DNA from: Neckera pumila
Lineage: Eukaryota > Streptophyta > Bryopsida > Hypnales > Neckeraceae
Direction of reading: 5' to 3'
Length of the DNA: 64,000 nt
NCBI GenBank assembly: GCA_963969595.1
Contig: OZ018408.1
Coordinates: 3,593,823-3,657,822 of the forward strand
The notes under the pieces are model-generated. The model was not told where the DNA came from, ran no database searches, and worked only from the letters and a program-made list of their open reading frames with translations. Below are positions 35,201 through 46,369 of the stretch, piece by piece. Numbering within the stretch: position 1 is the first letter of the stretch; the number at the start of each line of letters is the position of its first letter. Made by a program: the position numbers and the translations under genes.

Positions 35201-35568
35201 CCGGCTCGGATTTGGATGATGGTGCGCTGCTCGCTATTCTCCGGCACCGCATCCACCGCGGCTTGCACGGTGACGAAATCGCCCCCCCCACTTGGATCCA
35301 CGCGGAAGAAGTAGGACACGTTCTTGGACGACGTCGGGGAACCTTGACAGGGCCGCGAGTACGTCTCGTTGCTGAACACTTGCGGAATGTCGCGCTGAAA
35401 TGGGGTTGACAGCGGCAGACCAGGGTCGTTCCCATCATTCGGTTTGGAATATCCCAATCGGAGACGAAGAATTGTCGCTGGCGAGTGGGAGACGTGCACA
35501 ATGAGGATGACCGTGGCGAGCAGGATGACAATCCACACACAAGTGAGGCGAAATGGACCCAGTCCCAT
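32257..35568 (-). CDS. Pectin methylesterase (pectinesterase), 5 exons, 395 aa
   Basis: Hydrolyses methyl esters of homogalacturonan in the cell wall, releasing methanol and acidic pectin. Minus-strand exons: 35192-35568, 34588-34756, 34273-34479, 33363-33598, 32257-32455. All introns are GT-AG (donors GTGAGT, GTAAAC, GTCCGT, GTAAGT; acceptors all GCAG), phases 2, 0, 0, 2, and the joined frame is 1188 bp with one terminal stop. A hydrophobic segment at residues 8-28 is a signal peptide or signal anchor. Family motifs in order: GIYEE (about 123-127), QAVAL (196-200), QDTL (218-221), DFIFG (240-244) and LGRAWG (294-299), so the catalytic Gln, Gln, Asp, Asp and Arg are all present; the usual Pro after GR is Ala. 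There is no inhibitor-like pro-domain, so it is a short (PRO-less) type. The start is the only Met giving the hydrophobic N-terminus. The neighbour at 39858-41921 is a paralogue. Confidence 0.93.
33681..34100. repeat. 217-bp tandem duplication inside intron 3 of the pectinesterase gene
   Basis: CCGATTTAGTATTTCA recurs at 33681 and 33898. The following 200 bases align (ACAGGAAGTA, then CTCCGTACTTTGC, then GGAACCAATGCATAT). Two diverged copies head to tail, within the intron and away from the splice sites. Confidence 0.75.
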
Positions 35569-35569
35569 T

Positions 35570-37363
35570 TCTTACACGCTCGGGCTGGGTTGCATTTGTG
35601 CCAAGATTCGAAATTGTTGCTACAGAGGTTGTCAAAGAGTAATTCTAACCATTGGCAGGTGGTGCCAAGATTTCAAATCTTTTTTCGCGTTGCTTTCTGA
35701 TGCGGGAAAGTTGCGGCATAGCGCAGGGGTTATGCAGGTCATCTCCATGGTCAGAGATCATCCCTCCGCCATAGCTGGTTACGTATTGCTCGTCTCTTGC
35801 GACTCCTGAATATGATACTTATGCTCTTTCGTGAAATGCTTATGATTCGTGTCTCACTCTGTTTTCGTGCTTCTTTCTCTGTGTCATCTTCACAACACGC
35901 TTGTTGGTGCAGCTGCTGATTCCCTGGTTGTCTCAGATGCTGATATGATCGTCTGCTGGTTGTCTCATCACTACAACATTCTTGAAAGGAGCTCCAAACA
36001 ACTTGGGGCTCATTTTGTTAATTCAAGTAAGAATCAGGGTATTTAGAATGCTCCGATTATCTGACATCTTCTTCCTTTCACACACACCCTCATACGTTGA
36101 GTTCAAGAGTTTTGGAGAAGGAAGCTTTGACATCACTCACTTCAATATCTCCTGTACAGTACAGGAGCTCCTAGGTTGGCACTTCTGAGCAACGAAAGGA
36201 ACATGCTGTTGCACTGCATTCTCAGGCTTGTTGATTGAATGCAAATGCAAGTATCATCCTGTTCTTTTATATGTTTTGTCTGGAGAATGTTATGGTGTTG
36301 CAGACTACTTTGAATTTTTCTTTGTGCATCACGAATGAGTGTGAATAAATTCTTCAATTCATGGAGAATAATTGCATCCCATCTCGTTGCAGATTTCACG
36401 GCCCGCTCATGTTGCTCCTATATAAATTTGTAAGATGTGTTGAATCCCCGACCTAGCCTCTGGTTTTGACCCATGATGCATTCCGTTCCTGCCATTCTTG
36501 AAGCTTGGAATTGCATAGCTTGTGGTGAATATGGATTGGGCACATGCATTTCCAGAACCTACGCTGAGTATGTGCCCTTGTGTGTTTCCGTCGGAGAAGG
36601 GTGGGTGGCAAAGTTAGTTAGGCGTGCGGCCGGTTTGATACACGGTGTGCTGACCTTTCAGCTGATACTGTCACATGCTTCTCCTTCAACGGCCGAGTCT
36701 CTGGTAAAGTTAAGCTTACACCCTGTTCACTAAGCCTTAGTAAGGAACGAAGTGCTTCCATGTTTCTTGCTGTCGTACCAGCTCTTCGTTAACTGCACTG
36801 ACATAAAATAACCGGCTCTTTAGTACCGTTGATGACATTGTCTTATATTTCTCATAACAAAGAAAACGTTCACTTTTCCGTCTACAGGATTCAGTTTCAT
36901 GAGTTGAATTTCATGAATTTCTTGGACATTGTAATTCTCAAATCTTGACTTCCGGCATTGAGAAAACATCTGGAATGCTCATTTCCAGAAGGTTATTGTA
37001 CGGCTGGGACTTCATTTTCGTTGCGCTAGATTAATCAAATCACTTCTTTGTGTTGGGGCCAGCCAATTTGCAGTTGCCAAAAGTGAGATTTTGCGCAGGT
37101 CGGCGAGTTCAAGGCAGAACGGCCCATTGTGGTTAGAAGACCCATTATAGTGAACACCTACACAAAATAGTGAAATTAGGTTGTCCCATACTAATTTATT
37201 GACATTCAGCACAAAATAAATATGTGTAGTCATTGTAGAAGAATGCAGTAATGAAGTAACTATGTGTTTTTGAATGGGTTGGTGCACTCTTCATGGCTTG
37301 GGTTTATAGAATTGCATGTGCCTCCCTATGGACAAGCAGCGGCTAATGAGCTAATTTCTCTCA
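35570..37363. other. Upstream region of the first pectinesterase, no further gene seen
   Basis: Contains the presumed promoter of the minus-strand gene just above 35568. I see no convincing TATA box; an inverted CCAAT lies near 35650. Short open frames (such as 36473-36733 on +) show no recognisable product. Confidence 0.4.
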
Positions 37364-37367
37364 TTAA

Positions 37368-38327
37368 CCCCTCATCGCCAAAGGGGACCAAAAGTGTCCT
37401 GACGTATAATTCAAAGTGTTGTAACTTTTGCATTCAATGTCCAAATTCAATAAAACTTGTTGGGAAAGTTGCACTCTTTCATCTAGTTTATGTGGTAAAA
37501 TTTTCAGATCAGTCCAAGATGTATTGATTTCTTGAAAGCCAATCAAAGTTCACAGGTTCAATTTGAAATTAGCAAATTGCACCTGTAGGCTGAAACTTCA
37601 GGGGCTTATATTTCCTTCATCCAATGTTTGTTTTTAATAAAATTTGTTGAGTTATACTCCCTTGAAGTCTTCTAATTGTGGAAATATTTTCATGTCAATC
37701 CAAGTTGTTTTGAATAAATGGGAGCAGTTCAAAGTTCAAAATCCCAAAAATTTTGGATTACAATGAACTTCAGTGGCTTGAATGTTCTTCATACAGTGTC
37801 CATTTTCAATAAAAATAATACTTGAAAGTTGCGCATACTAGTCTAGTTTTTGTGGTTAAAGTTTCATATCAATCCAATAAGTAATGAGTAACTAAGAAGC
37901 ACTTTAGTAGAAGGAGGTTCAGGTTTAGATGTGTTTTTTGCAACTTTTCTTGCTATTTTTTTGACATTTGCAAGCCATTTTGCAGACACAATGAGTCAAT
38001 TTAATGATATTTTATTTCACCAATGTGTTTGTATGCTAGTTTGAATCACTTTATAGTTTCAACTTTTTTCATTTGAATAAGTTTAGAAATCGAATTTCAC
38101 CTCCAAATCTATTTTTAGGAAAAATTCAGCATCCTTTTTCAACAATAAAACATTATAATCTTGCAATCTACGCGGTCAAATGACTACAAATTTGATACAC
38201 GCCATCTACAACACATACACTACAAGATTGTATAGTTAAGACCTCTATAACTTCGTGACATACAAATCTATAAGACTTCAAAGGCAATGATGTTTTGGAA
38301 CTCAAACGGGCCTTAGGCGATGAGGGG
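37368..38327 (+). mobile_element. TTAA-flanked (piggyBac-like) element, copy E, second subfamily
   Basis: 960 bp between TTAA at 37364-37367 and TTAA at 38328-38331. Perfect 12-bp terminal inverted repeats CCCCTCATCGCC and GGCGATGAGGGG, different from the AAAGGACC type. The interior still shares the text CTTGCAATCTACGCGGTCAA with copies A, C and F, so it is a subfamily of the same group. It lies between the two pectinesterase genes. No coding capacity. Confidence 0.88.
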
Positions 38328-38331
38328 TTAA

Positions 38332-39857
38332 AGGCAACCTAATTGTTAAGGCAACCCAATTGCACTGTTTTTTGTAGGGAATGATCTAAGGGCTTTACCA
38401 ATGAATGAGATTTGGGTCACAATGAATGTCTTAGGTGACCGTAGAGGAGTGATTAGTGACCTGATTAGTAACTTCCAACTTCTCTGTGTAAATTCATTGT
38501 AGAAAGTGACTTTTTAGACCTTCTATGCTAGAAAATATTACGATTGCTTTAGGTGAATAAGATGACCATTATGGATACACTTTTTGTTGATTTGAGGGTG
38601 GTCTAGGATCTTTGAGGGGCAATGATGGGTGGCACACTTCAAAAATTCATAACAATTTCATACTTTGTCGGAAAAATATAATTTCTATTGCTCTCACTGT
38701 TTCTTACACAAACTTGTGTTTATGTAAGAAGAAATTTAAAATTTTCAGCAATGGCATGAGACCAAACTCCTAATTCTAACTGCAATGGCCTGTTTTACCT
38801 TAATACCATTGAAAACTAGTTACGTGAGGTTAGTTTTAGTTTTGAACAATTGCTAAAATAAATGCCATAGTCACAGAAAATTGCCATAACATTCTTGAAA
38901 GTAGCTTGCTAGCAAACTTGACCCAAACCCTAACCAAGAAAAAATCACAGAATTGAAGATGTTCGAACCCTTGGACAGTTTCTTTTCTGGACACACATCC
39001 TCGTATATACTGTCTCTTGAATTCCAATAGAGGAAATATGCCCTCAATATCAATCAATTCAATACTTATCCGATAGTCTGATAGTAGCTCTCAAATTGCA
39101 ACTCGTAAGCAAGTATACTGTCAATTTAAGTTACCATAACAATATAGTCTGTAAGGTAATGACTCTTTGTTTGAAATTGTACTTCCATTCGTACATTCGT
39201 TGTATAATCATCGATATGAATTTTGTATATACCAAGCTTAATAGTGATAAAGAGCCATTTCGTTCGGAAGGACTGCGCATCCGAAGTTAGCTCTGGTTAT
39301 ACGAAACCAAGAAAGAATTCTAGGGTGATGATCTGATTGGAAAGGATTTCATATGTCAAGTTTGGAATACGCGTGAGAGACAGTAGAAACCGACTGCTGC
39401 CTGTGATAAGAGGGAATAGCTCTTTAAAACCAAAACCATCTCTTTGAGTTTTATGACTGTTGTCGGATGTACAATTCAGAGCATGCATTGCACAACTTCA
39501 GAATATAACGTGCCACTGCAATTCAAAATCACGTTAAAATCTCGGAATTAATCACAATGTCACAAAGGGGCTTGACAATGCCACAAAAGGACTTCAAAAA
39601 CGTGAATGTATAAGTGTTAACAGTGTGCGCAGTGGGAATGTGAATTATAAAAGAACGAGACGTACCAATCATTATGATATAGGAGCAAACTCTTCTGCAG
39701 CCAACGCACCTGCTACTCTGAACTATCTAAAGCCTCATTCATCAATTGAACTCTGAAGGAACAGTCTACCGGTATCTATGCTTCATATATTCTTGAACAT
39801 TCATTCTTCACAGACCAATGTGGTCCATCTCACAAGCTGGTAGACCAGCATGTGATT
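38332..39857. other. Intergenic region between copy E and the second pectinesterase
   Basis: Holds the 3' flank of the minus-strand gene. Nothing else recognised. Confidence 0.45.
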
Positions 39858-41921
39858 TCAGCTGTCTAAATCGGAAACTCCCCAAAGGCCACCATCGATG
39901 TAGTTGAGACTCAGAAAAGGTGCGGCTTCAGCATCCGTGAGCTCACGCGCGAAGGAAGCTCTTCCAGCTTGGTTGGCACCAGGCCCGAAGCACTTGTACT
40001 GGGCGTAGTACACAGTCCTGCAAGTAGGAAAGGCTATAATTTCAGTAACATATCATGTAGGCTACAAAATCAGCGTCAAAGCTGTAGCAAATATACATTG
40101 ATTTTAAACTGTACTTTTTAGAGATGGATTATGTGATTAGAGTGGGTCTGGATGCTTACTTTTCTCTAGCCGGGTCCCCCCAGTTGTACCAGCCAACGGG
40201 TTTGATGATCCCAGCGAACTCGGTGAGAGCAAACACCACACGGGAATAGGGACCCCATGCTCGCCCCAGGTATACTTGGGGTGGCATGGAGCCAGTCACC
40301 TTGCAATTTACAAATGAATAACCGCTGTCCTCAGCTCCGCTCATCCGCTTCTGAGCTGTCAATGACCCTCCCGCAGAGGGCAGCACCCTGAGCTCACAAT
40401 TCTGCACCAAAAATCCACAACTAAAAAATGAGAATCTTTACAACCAGTAGTATTTCATACATGTAAAAGTTAGATACTCACAGATTTAGGACTTCCCTGA
40501 ATTCTATTCAGTTCCAAGGTAGTTGACCATGCATGTATCAGAAAGGCAATCATACTCTTATTCAGAGTTTGTGCAAGCACGGAATACTGTCACGTAGTAC
40601 GTGCATCTGTCATCATGAAAATCCGAAGATCACTAGGGCTAACTCTGAGCAATTGTAATGAATGTATACAAAACTAGGAGTATTAGAAGCCAAATGGCTG
40701 CGAATTTCATGCAACGAAAGACTTTTTCACTGACCTTGTAGAGGGACTTCCCACCACCAAAGACGAAGTCCTCGGTACCAACGATGAGAGTGTCCTTGAA
40801 GAAGTGGCGACCTCTGTGGTCATACAGGGTGTCCTGGTGCCCGTAGAAGGCGCAGCCGTAGAAGGCATTGAAGTCCCCGGTCGTTCGAAGGGCCACTGCT
40901 TGCTGCTGCACCCCTCCATTGGGCGGAGGAGACGAGTTCTGCACAGGTTCACAACTGAAGTTAAAACAATGAAAACGACGCAGTTCTAATAAACTCTACT
41001 TCAAGTTCTTTTTCACGAACCAGGAAGCCGTTTAAATATTTAACCAACTTCTACAGGAACCAAGAGTATGCGCACGTGCTCTCATCTATAAACTAGATGT
41101 TCAAAACAGCAGCTACTAAGGACGGATCAAGATGAAGGCAACATGAAGGATTTTGCACCTCGAAACTGATGTTTCTGGCTGTGAAGTAAGGGGCGCTAAC
41201 ACCGAAGGTCGACGACGTGTATGTCGTGCCACTGTTGCCAGCAACGTTTTTCTCAGTGATCTTGGTAACATCACGACCAGCGCCTTGCAATGTAATGCGC
41301 TGCTTAGACTTGGGAACTACCACCCTCTCTCTGCAAGCAACAGAAGTAGCAGAATCAGGCCTGAAATCAATCACATGACCAAATAAAGGAGAACCAAAGG
41401 AATACATGCTTAAGACTTCAAAAAACCGTGCACTCTCGCAGGTAACCAGCTAGTACCTGTAGGTTTAGAATCACAGCTGTAGTGGAAAACACATATAACC
41501 AAATGATGTATGACCAGAAATCAGAATACATAATTCATTACAGATTAACATATTCATACCATTGAGTTTGAAACACTTACACATAGGTCCCGGCGTTCAC
41601 TTTGATGGTAATGGGAGCCTTGTTGTGCTCGGGCACAGCGTTAAGCGCTTCATTGATAGTCTTGTAGTTGCCAGCTCCACCCTGATCAACCACAATCACA
41701 GTCTCTCCCACTTTGCTTGCAAGTTCGTCCACACTCCCTGCAGACTTGGCCGCACTTTCAAATGCCGCATGCTTCTCTCCCACGGACTTCACCCAGTTCT
41801 CGAAATCGGCGACCACTTCGTCTTTCGTCTCTGGCAGTTCCTTCGCAGCCTGTGCAGCTTGGAGAGACCATGCCAATGCTACGAGAACCAAGGTACACAA
41901 CGTGACATGAAACCGAGCCAT
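39858..41921 (-). CDS. Pectin methylesterase (pectinesterase), 5 exons, 372 aa
   Basis: Demethylesterifies cell-wall homogalacturonan. Minus-strand exons: 41581-41921, 41159-41330, 40735-40938, 40160-40401, 39858-40017; all GT-AG, phases 2, 0, 0, 2, joined length 1119 bp. I chose the ATG at 41921 because it opens directly into a signal peptide (residues 1-26, hydrophobic core [11 protein letters not shown], then AAQA); an in-frame ATG at 41972 would put 17 residues before it. Residues 27-65 form a charged helical segment that is not a full inhibitor pro-domain. Motifs: GTYVE (111-115), QAVAL (184-188), QDTL (206-209), DFVFG (228-232), LGRAWG (284-289), so catalytic residues are intact. A TATA-like box lies at 42051-42060. 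It shares intron positions and the GRAW variant with its neighbour at 32257-35568, so the pair arose by tandem duplication. Confidence 0.93.
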
Positions 41922-42050
41922 TGGAAAAGATTGGTTAATGAAACAATACCGCAAAAGAGCTGTCGCCTTCACATGAGGATCTAGAAGGTGTACATACTAA
42001 TTACCAAGAGTGAGAGTGTAGCCCTGGTCCTTCAGAAAGGCAGAATGTTG

Positions 42051-42060
42051 GTTATAAAGA
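42051..42060 (-). promoter_or_regulatory. TATA box of the second pectinesterase
   Basis: The minus strand reads TCTTTATAAC about 130 bp upstream of the ATG at 41921. Position and sequence fit a TATA box, with transcription starting near 42020-42028. Confidence 0.5.
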
Positions 42061-42475
42061 GCTGGGCAGCTGGTGTTTGCGAGGACAATGCGTCAGAGTT
42101 TCTGGACCTCCATAACCATCTCTGCTTGACTACATTCATTGTGGAGGGTCGATGAGTCCAAAGGAGTAGAAGATTGCAGAGGGTGTACTTTCGTGGCTCT
42201 GGATTCGACAGAGATCTTTTTACTCTTCATGAAAAGATCAATTGGTGCAGTGAAACGATTGATTTGGCATAGGAAAAGGTCAATACTGTTGGTTTATACT
42301 CCTCGAATTTCCTTTTTTCTTTCTTTCTCGTTTGAGCTCAAAATGAAGAGTGAGACTTCATTGCAAGATTCCAGTACAAAGCCCTCTCTTGAATTTTTCT
42401 CAAGGAAAAATAAAAAATAAAAAACTGCAAGTACACAAACGAGACTCTAAGTGCACTCTCATGTGTGCTCAAAAC

Positions 42476-42587
42476 TTGACATGCAGTTCTTGCCCAGGCC
42501 GCTTGCGGCTGGGCCTTTGTATTCTAATTCTTGCAGTAAAGGTTCCCTTCATTTGTGTCAAAAAAAAAAAAAAAATTGACATGCAGT
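42476..42587 (+). mobile_element. 5'-truncated SINE or LINE tail with target-site duplications
   Basis: TTGACATGCAGT occurs at 42476-42487 and again at 42576-42587, a perfect 12-bp target-site duplication. The 88-bp insert between contains a GC-rich hairpin (CCCAGGCCGC / GCGGCTGGG) and ends TTTGTGTC followed by about 17 A. The 3' end resembles the SINE at 1551-1694 and the remnant at 50326-50370. Confidence 0.85.
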
Positions 42588-42599
42588 ATAGTAGTTGTC

Positions 42600-43745
42600 A
42601 AGTAGAGTTATACACAGCATAGCAAATTCTTGAGAAATAAAATTCTGAGAGTATAATTAGGTGGAATGAGAGCGTGCTAGTAGAGAATGTTGAGTGTGCA
42701 CACTCATGCTAAATCGTACAAACGAGTTTTCAAAAAATCTCCTTAAATTACAACAGTGGTGAAAGTTCAAATCGGAAGTAATAGCATGCCGCCTTTGCAT
42801 CTGTAAATTATGACAGTAATTAAACAATTGGTGCATGGAGAATATTGTTCTACTCGTTAGGTCGTTTCTCTCTCACGTGCACTCACAACCAATATGACAT
42901 TATCAGTATAAAAAAGAATTGTAGTATGGAAAAATAGTTATTTATTTCGAAATACTTGTTTGATCATTGTTTGAAATCAATTTAACCCTTGAACACCGAA
43001 GGAGGCCAGAGATGGACTACAAAAAATTCTACATATAGTATGCCTTACGTTTAATATTGTGTAGCCCATCCCAAGGACTAGCTGCCCATTCCAGTGAAAG
43101 CTTTCACATCTTTGTTAGACTTCTTTGCCCGTAGATGGATGGCTCCCCTCCCTTCACTTGAAGCCACATCCCAAGGATTAGCTTGGCATTAACTTAACTT
43201 AATCATTTAGCATCCCAGTTAGTCATTGAAGCTTGGTTTATATTAATCATTTTTCTCAGTTCCTTTAAGACCTAGGTATATTGTACATAGGCCGTTTTGT
43301 ATTGTAAAACCGTTGCCCAATTCTGGGCGTTAAAGTGTAAATTCGGTTATATGATGATATTTTTGGCAGGTCAAAAGAAATAGGAATTTGTGTTTCTGTG
43401 GAATCCAAAGTGAGAACAGACTCTAAAAGAGACAAAGTTTAATCAATTGTCAGTCGTTGGAAATTATCTATGCCAGAAATTGGAGTCCAACGAGTTGCTC
43501 GACCATTAGCTTACAAAACCCGCCCTGTCCTTGCGTTTGGGATTTCCAAAATGTTTCGACGCTTCAGACATTTCATATTCGTCAGAACAGTTGTCATCTG
43601 GCATGGCAAGTTCTGCATTCAGTCACTTGTTTTCCAGTCTGTAGCACAAATCCACTTGCTCTGTCCTTCAGGCAGATAATAAGCTTAAGTTAATGAGATG
43701 TCTGATTTCTTCAAACTCCATAAGTTGCAATTCAGGAGAAGCAGC
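42600..43745. other. Spacer, nothing recognised
   Basis: Mixed-composition sequence. TTAACCCTTGAACACCGAAGG at 42980-43000 resembles the left end of a TTAA element, but no matching right end follows. Confidence 0.4.
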
Positions 43746-43751
43746 CTATTA

Positions 43752-44626
43752 GGGCCTCTTCACACTATGGCCGTCCAAGTCGAGAGGTCGTGGGATTGAG
43801 AGTCCAAACTTTTGGTGAGAGTCCAAAGAAATGAGCAATAAATGATAGGTTTTGGAGCCTTTGGCCAGCCATAGTGTGAAGCCTCCAAAGGCCAACCCCA
43901 AAGTCCAAACTTATACCATATGTGTGACTTCTATCCTTCTCTCTCTCCATTTGTCCATCCAATTTCTGAAATTCCCTATGAAGCCTCACTCATATGGCAA
44001 ATTTTTCAAGCAAAAGCTAAAAAAACATGAGAAAGGGGTCATAAATGGCCTTGGAAAAAAAATCACAGCACATGCTCTCATCATCAAACTAGGAATGTGA
44101 AGGATATAAATGGAATAAGAGAATGGCATTGGAACAAGAAGGGGGCATCCTTTGCCAAAGGGAATGCAAAATGAAGTAGGTTCATTGAATGCAAAGACTC
44201 CTCATTGTCATGTTGGAGACTAGGTTTCAAACCCCAATGGCTAACAAATAACAAATAACAAATAACAAGGCGAGAAAGAAGAGAACGGAGAAGCATTTCT
44301 GTCTTGCGAAAAACAGCCCACAGAGATCTAGCGGCCGAGATCTTGTCAATTTCTTATTTTTATAAAAAAAAAATTCTGGAAAATTCGACGGACTCTCGAG
44401 GAGAGTTTGGGTCCTACATTTTGCAGGACCCAAACTCTCCTCGAGAGTCTGTCGGAATTTTCTGCCATGTAAGCATTTTGCTGCCATGTAGGCAGTTTTG
44501 AGAGCGACGGACTTTGGATTGTGGCAGGTAGTGTGAAGGCTCGAGAGGCCAAACTTCAGGGTTTCTGAAATCTGATTGGTGGAAACCGACAGACTCTTGA
44601 CCAACGGCCGTAGTGTGAAGTGGCCC
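43752..44626. mobile_element. PIF/Harbinger-type composite MITE, 875 bp
   Basis: Flanked by TTA at 43749-43751 and TTA at 44627-44629. Inverted ends GGGCCTCTTCACACTA and TAGTGTGAAGTGGCCC. GGGCC-type ends with a TTA duplication are typical of PIF/Harbinger and Tourist elements. A third, inverted copy of the end (CCATAGTGTGAAGCC) lies at about 43870-43885 and a fourth related one near 44525-44540, so the element looks like two MITEs around a unique middle. It contains the hairpin at 44380-44462 and an AACAAAT triplet repeat near 44246. Confidence 0.75.
44380..44462. repeat. Long perfect-type hairpin within the MITE
   Basis: Arms of about 36 bp (left ends GAGAGTTTGGGTCCT, right begins AGGACCCAAACTCTC) with a loop of about 9 bases. 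Only one or two mismatches, both in the outer part. A transcript would form a hairpin of the size processed by plant Dicer-like enzymes. Confidence 0.8.
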
Positions 44627-44629
44627 TTA

Positions 44630-45830
44630 CTCTCACCTCATGGGCTACATTTCCGAACGAAAATGTACACTTCATGTTGATGAGGAAGGAATTAGAACTT
44701 TGGTAGCAATAGGCTGGTACTGGAGTTTAAAATTGAAGAAATCACTTGATTTCAAAATTTGCCTCCGTGTTCAAAATTGGAGTCATTATGGATTTGACAT
44801 AACATTCAATAGCTCTAATGTGATGTTGTGGTATATTCCACACCCCAGCAGTGCTTCATCAGTAACTACTAATGAATTAGACAGGTGGAGGATGTAGAGG
44901 CAAACCATTGCTATAAGGTAAACCAACCTAAAGCCGCCAGCCTCCTATTTCCGACATCCTATTTTTGGCCCCATTTCCATCACTACACTCATCCAACTCC
45001 ACTCACTTTCCTGACAAAATCAGAGCATTGATATCACCAAGACTAATGTGTCAATTTTTCATTGGTCCATACTTACGTGCTAATAGATACATGGAAGGGT
45101 GGTTATGGGTTGTTGGTATGATGTTTATGACTCCAGTCTACAAGTGGTTTTGTAATTTCAAGGTTGACACTTCAAAAATTCGCAGAAATTACAATTTTGA
45201 TTGAAAAATTATAATTTCACTTGAGTTTGGTTTGCGAAACAAGCGCACACCTCTGAAAAATATATGCCCTTCTTGGAATTGGCCCCAATATATTTAGATT
45301 GCAAATTAGGGTGGTAATAGGCTTGTCTACCTTAGAACCAAGGCAACATCAACTCAAGCTACTGAATGTTATGGAAAGGAATTACAGTGGGAGCACCCAT
45401 TAGCCAAGTGGACCAGACCATGAAGCCAGTGTAGAAAACAAATAGACAAAAAGGAAGGCAAATAGGAGAGTGTAAGATTTTTATTTTTAATCTTGAATTC
45501 TAAAATATGCCTTCAGAATTTTTGGTCAAAGTGCAAAAAAGAAAAGCACCCTAAAACAATGTTCAATGGCCCCATTTTCAAACACAAATAACAAAGAATC
45601 CAAGGGCTATAAAACCACCTAACGGTTGGAGTTTGGACACTTGATGGGCCGATTTGAGGGCAATCAAAAGGAACAAGTTTTGGAACGTGGAGGGAAATGG
45701 GTGCTCCTGCCTTACTCCTAAAATTGTCCAAATAAGCATTTAAGCATAGTTCCTATTACGGAGTATTAAATTTTGTAGATTAAATTGAAACAATACATTC
45801 ATGAGTTCAAAAAAGGGTTTGTACGCATGT
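44630..45830. other. Spacer, nothing recognised
   Basis: Short open frames without recognisable products. Confidence 0.4.
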
Positions 45831-45834
45831 TATG

Positions 45835-46365
45835 CATTATTGTATATACATGACATAAATCACAATTTGGATTTTTATAAGAAAGTTATAGACAATCTTG
45901 TTTTTTTGTGCATTTAGAGCATCTTCTTGAAAGAAATAACTTGTAGGATTCATCTCTGAATGCAATTTTTACAATTTTCCAAAAAAAGTTCCACAAGGTT
46001 TAGTTTTTTTGCTAGAACAATGTCACCATTGGGATTAGTGTTTTTTAATTCTATATAAAAGATATTAATACTTTAGATTTTCCTTTTATCTTGTAGCTAC
46101 TTCTACTTAACAAAGTTTTTAACAATGAAAATTAACTTTTGGGGGATTTTTTTTCCCCTAGAGTCTCAATTTAATTCTATAAAGATTTAAAGCTCAAAAT
46201 TTTGTAGTGCAAAACATTTAAGTTAAAATGTTCAAAGTCATAAAATCTAGTCCCACAATGTGCTAAAAAAATTGTTTTTTCACTTGAAATGCAAATATCT
46301 TGCAATCTATGCGGTCAAAAATTCTAAAGGTGTAAGATCCTACGGTTAGATGTGCAAAAAAACAA
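45835..46365 (+). mobile_element. Truncated TTAA-type element, copy H
   Basis: Aligns with the middle of copy C (47559-48472): AGAAAGTTATAGACAATCTTG, then GAGCATCTTCTTGAAAG, then CTTGCAATCTATGCGGTCAA. Both termini are missing, so no TTAA can be assigned. Confidence 0.6.
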
Positions 46366-46369
46366 ACCT

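Noticed and set aside
42980..43000. Possible seventh TTAA element, left end TTAACCCTTGAACACCGAAGG
   Set aside because: No matching inverted right end with TTAA found within the next 1.5 kb.
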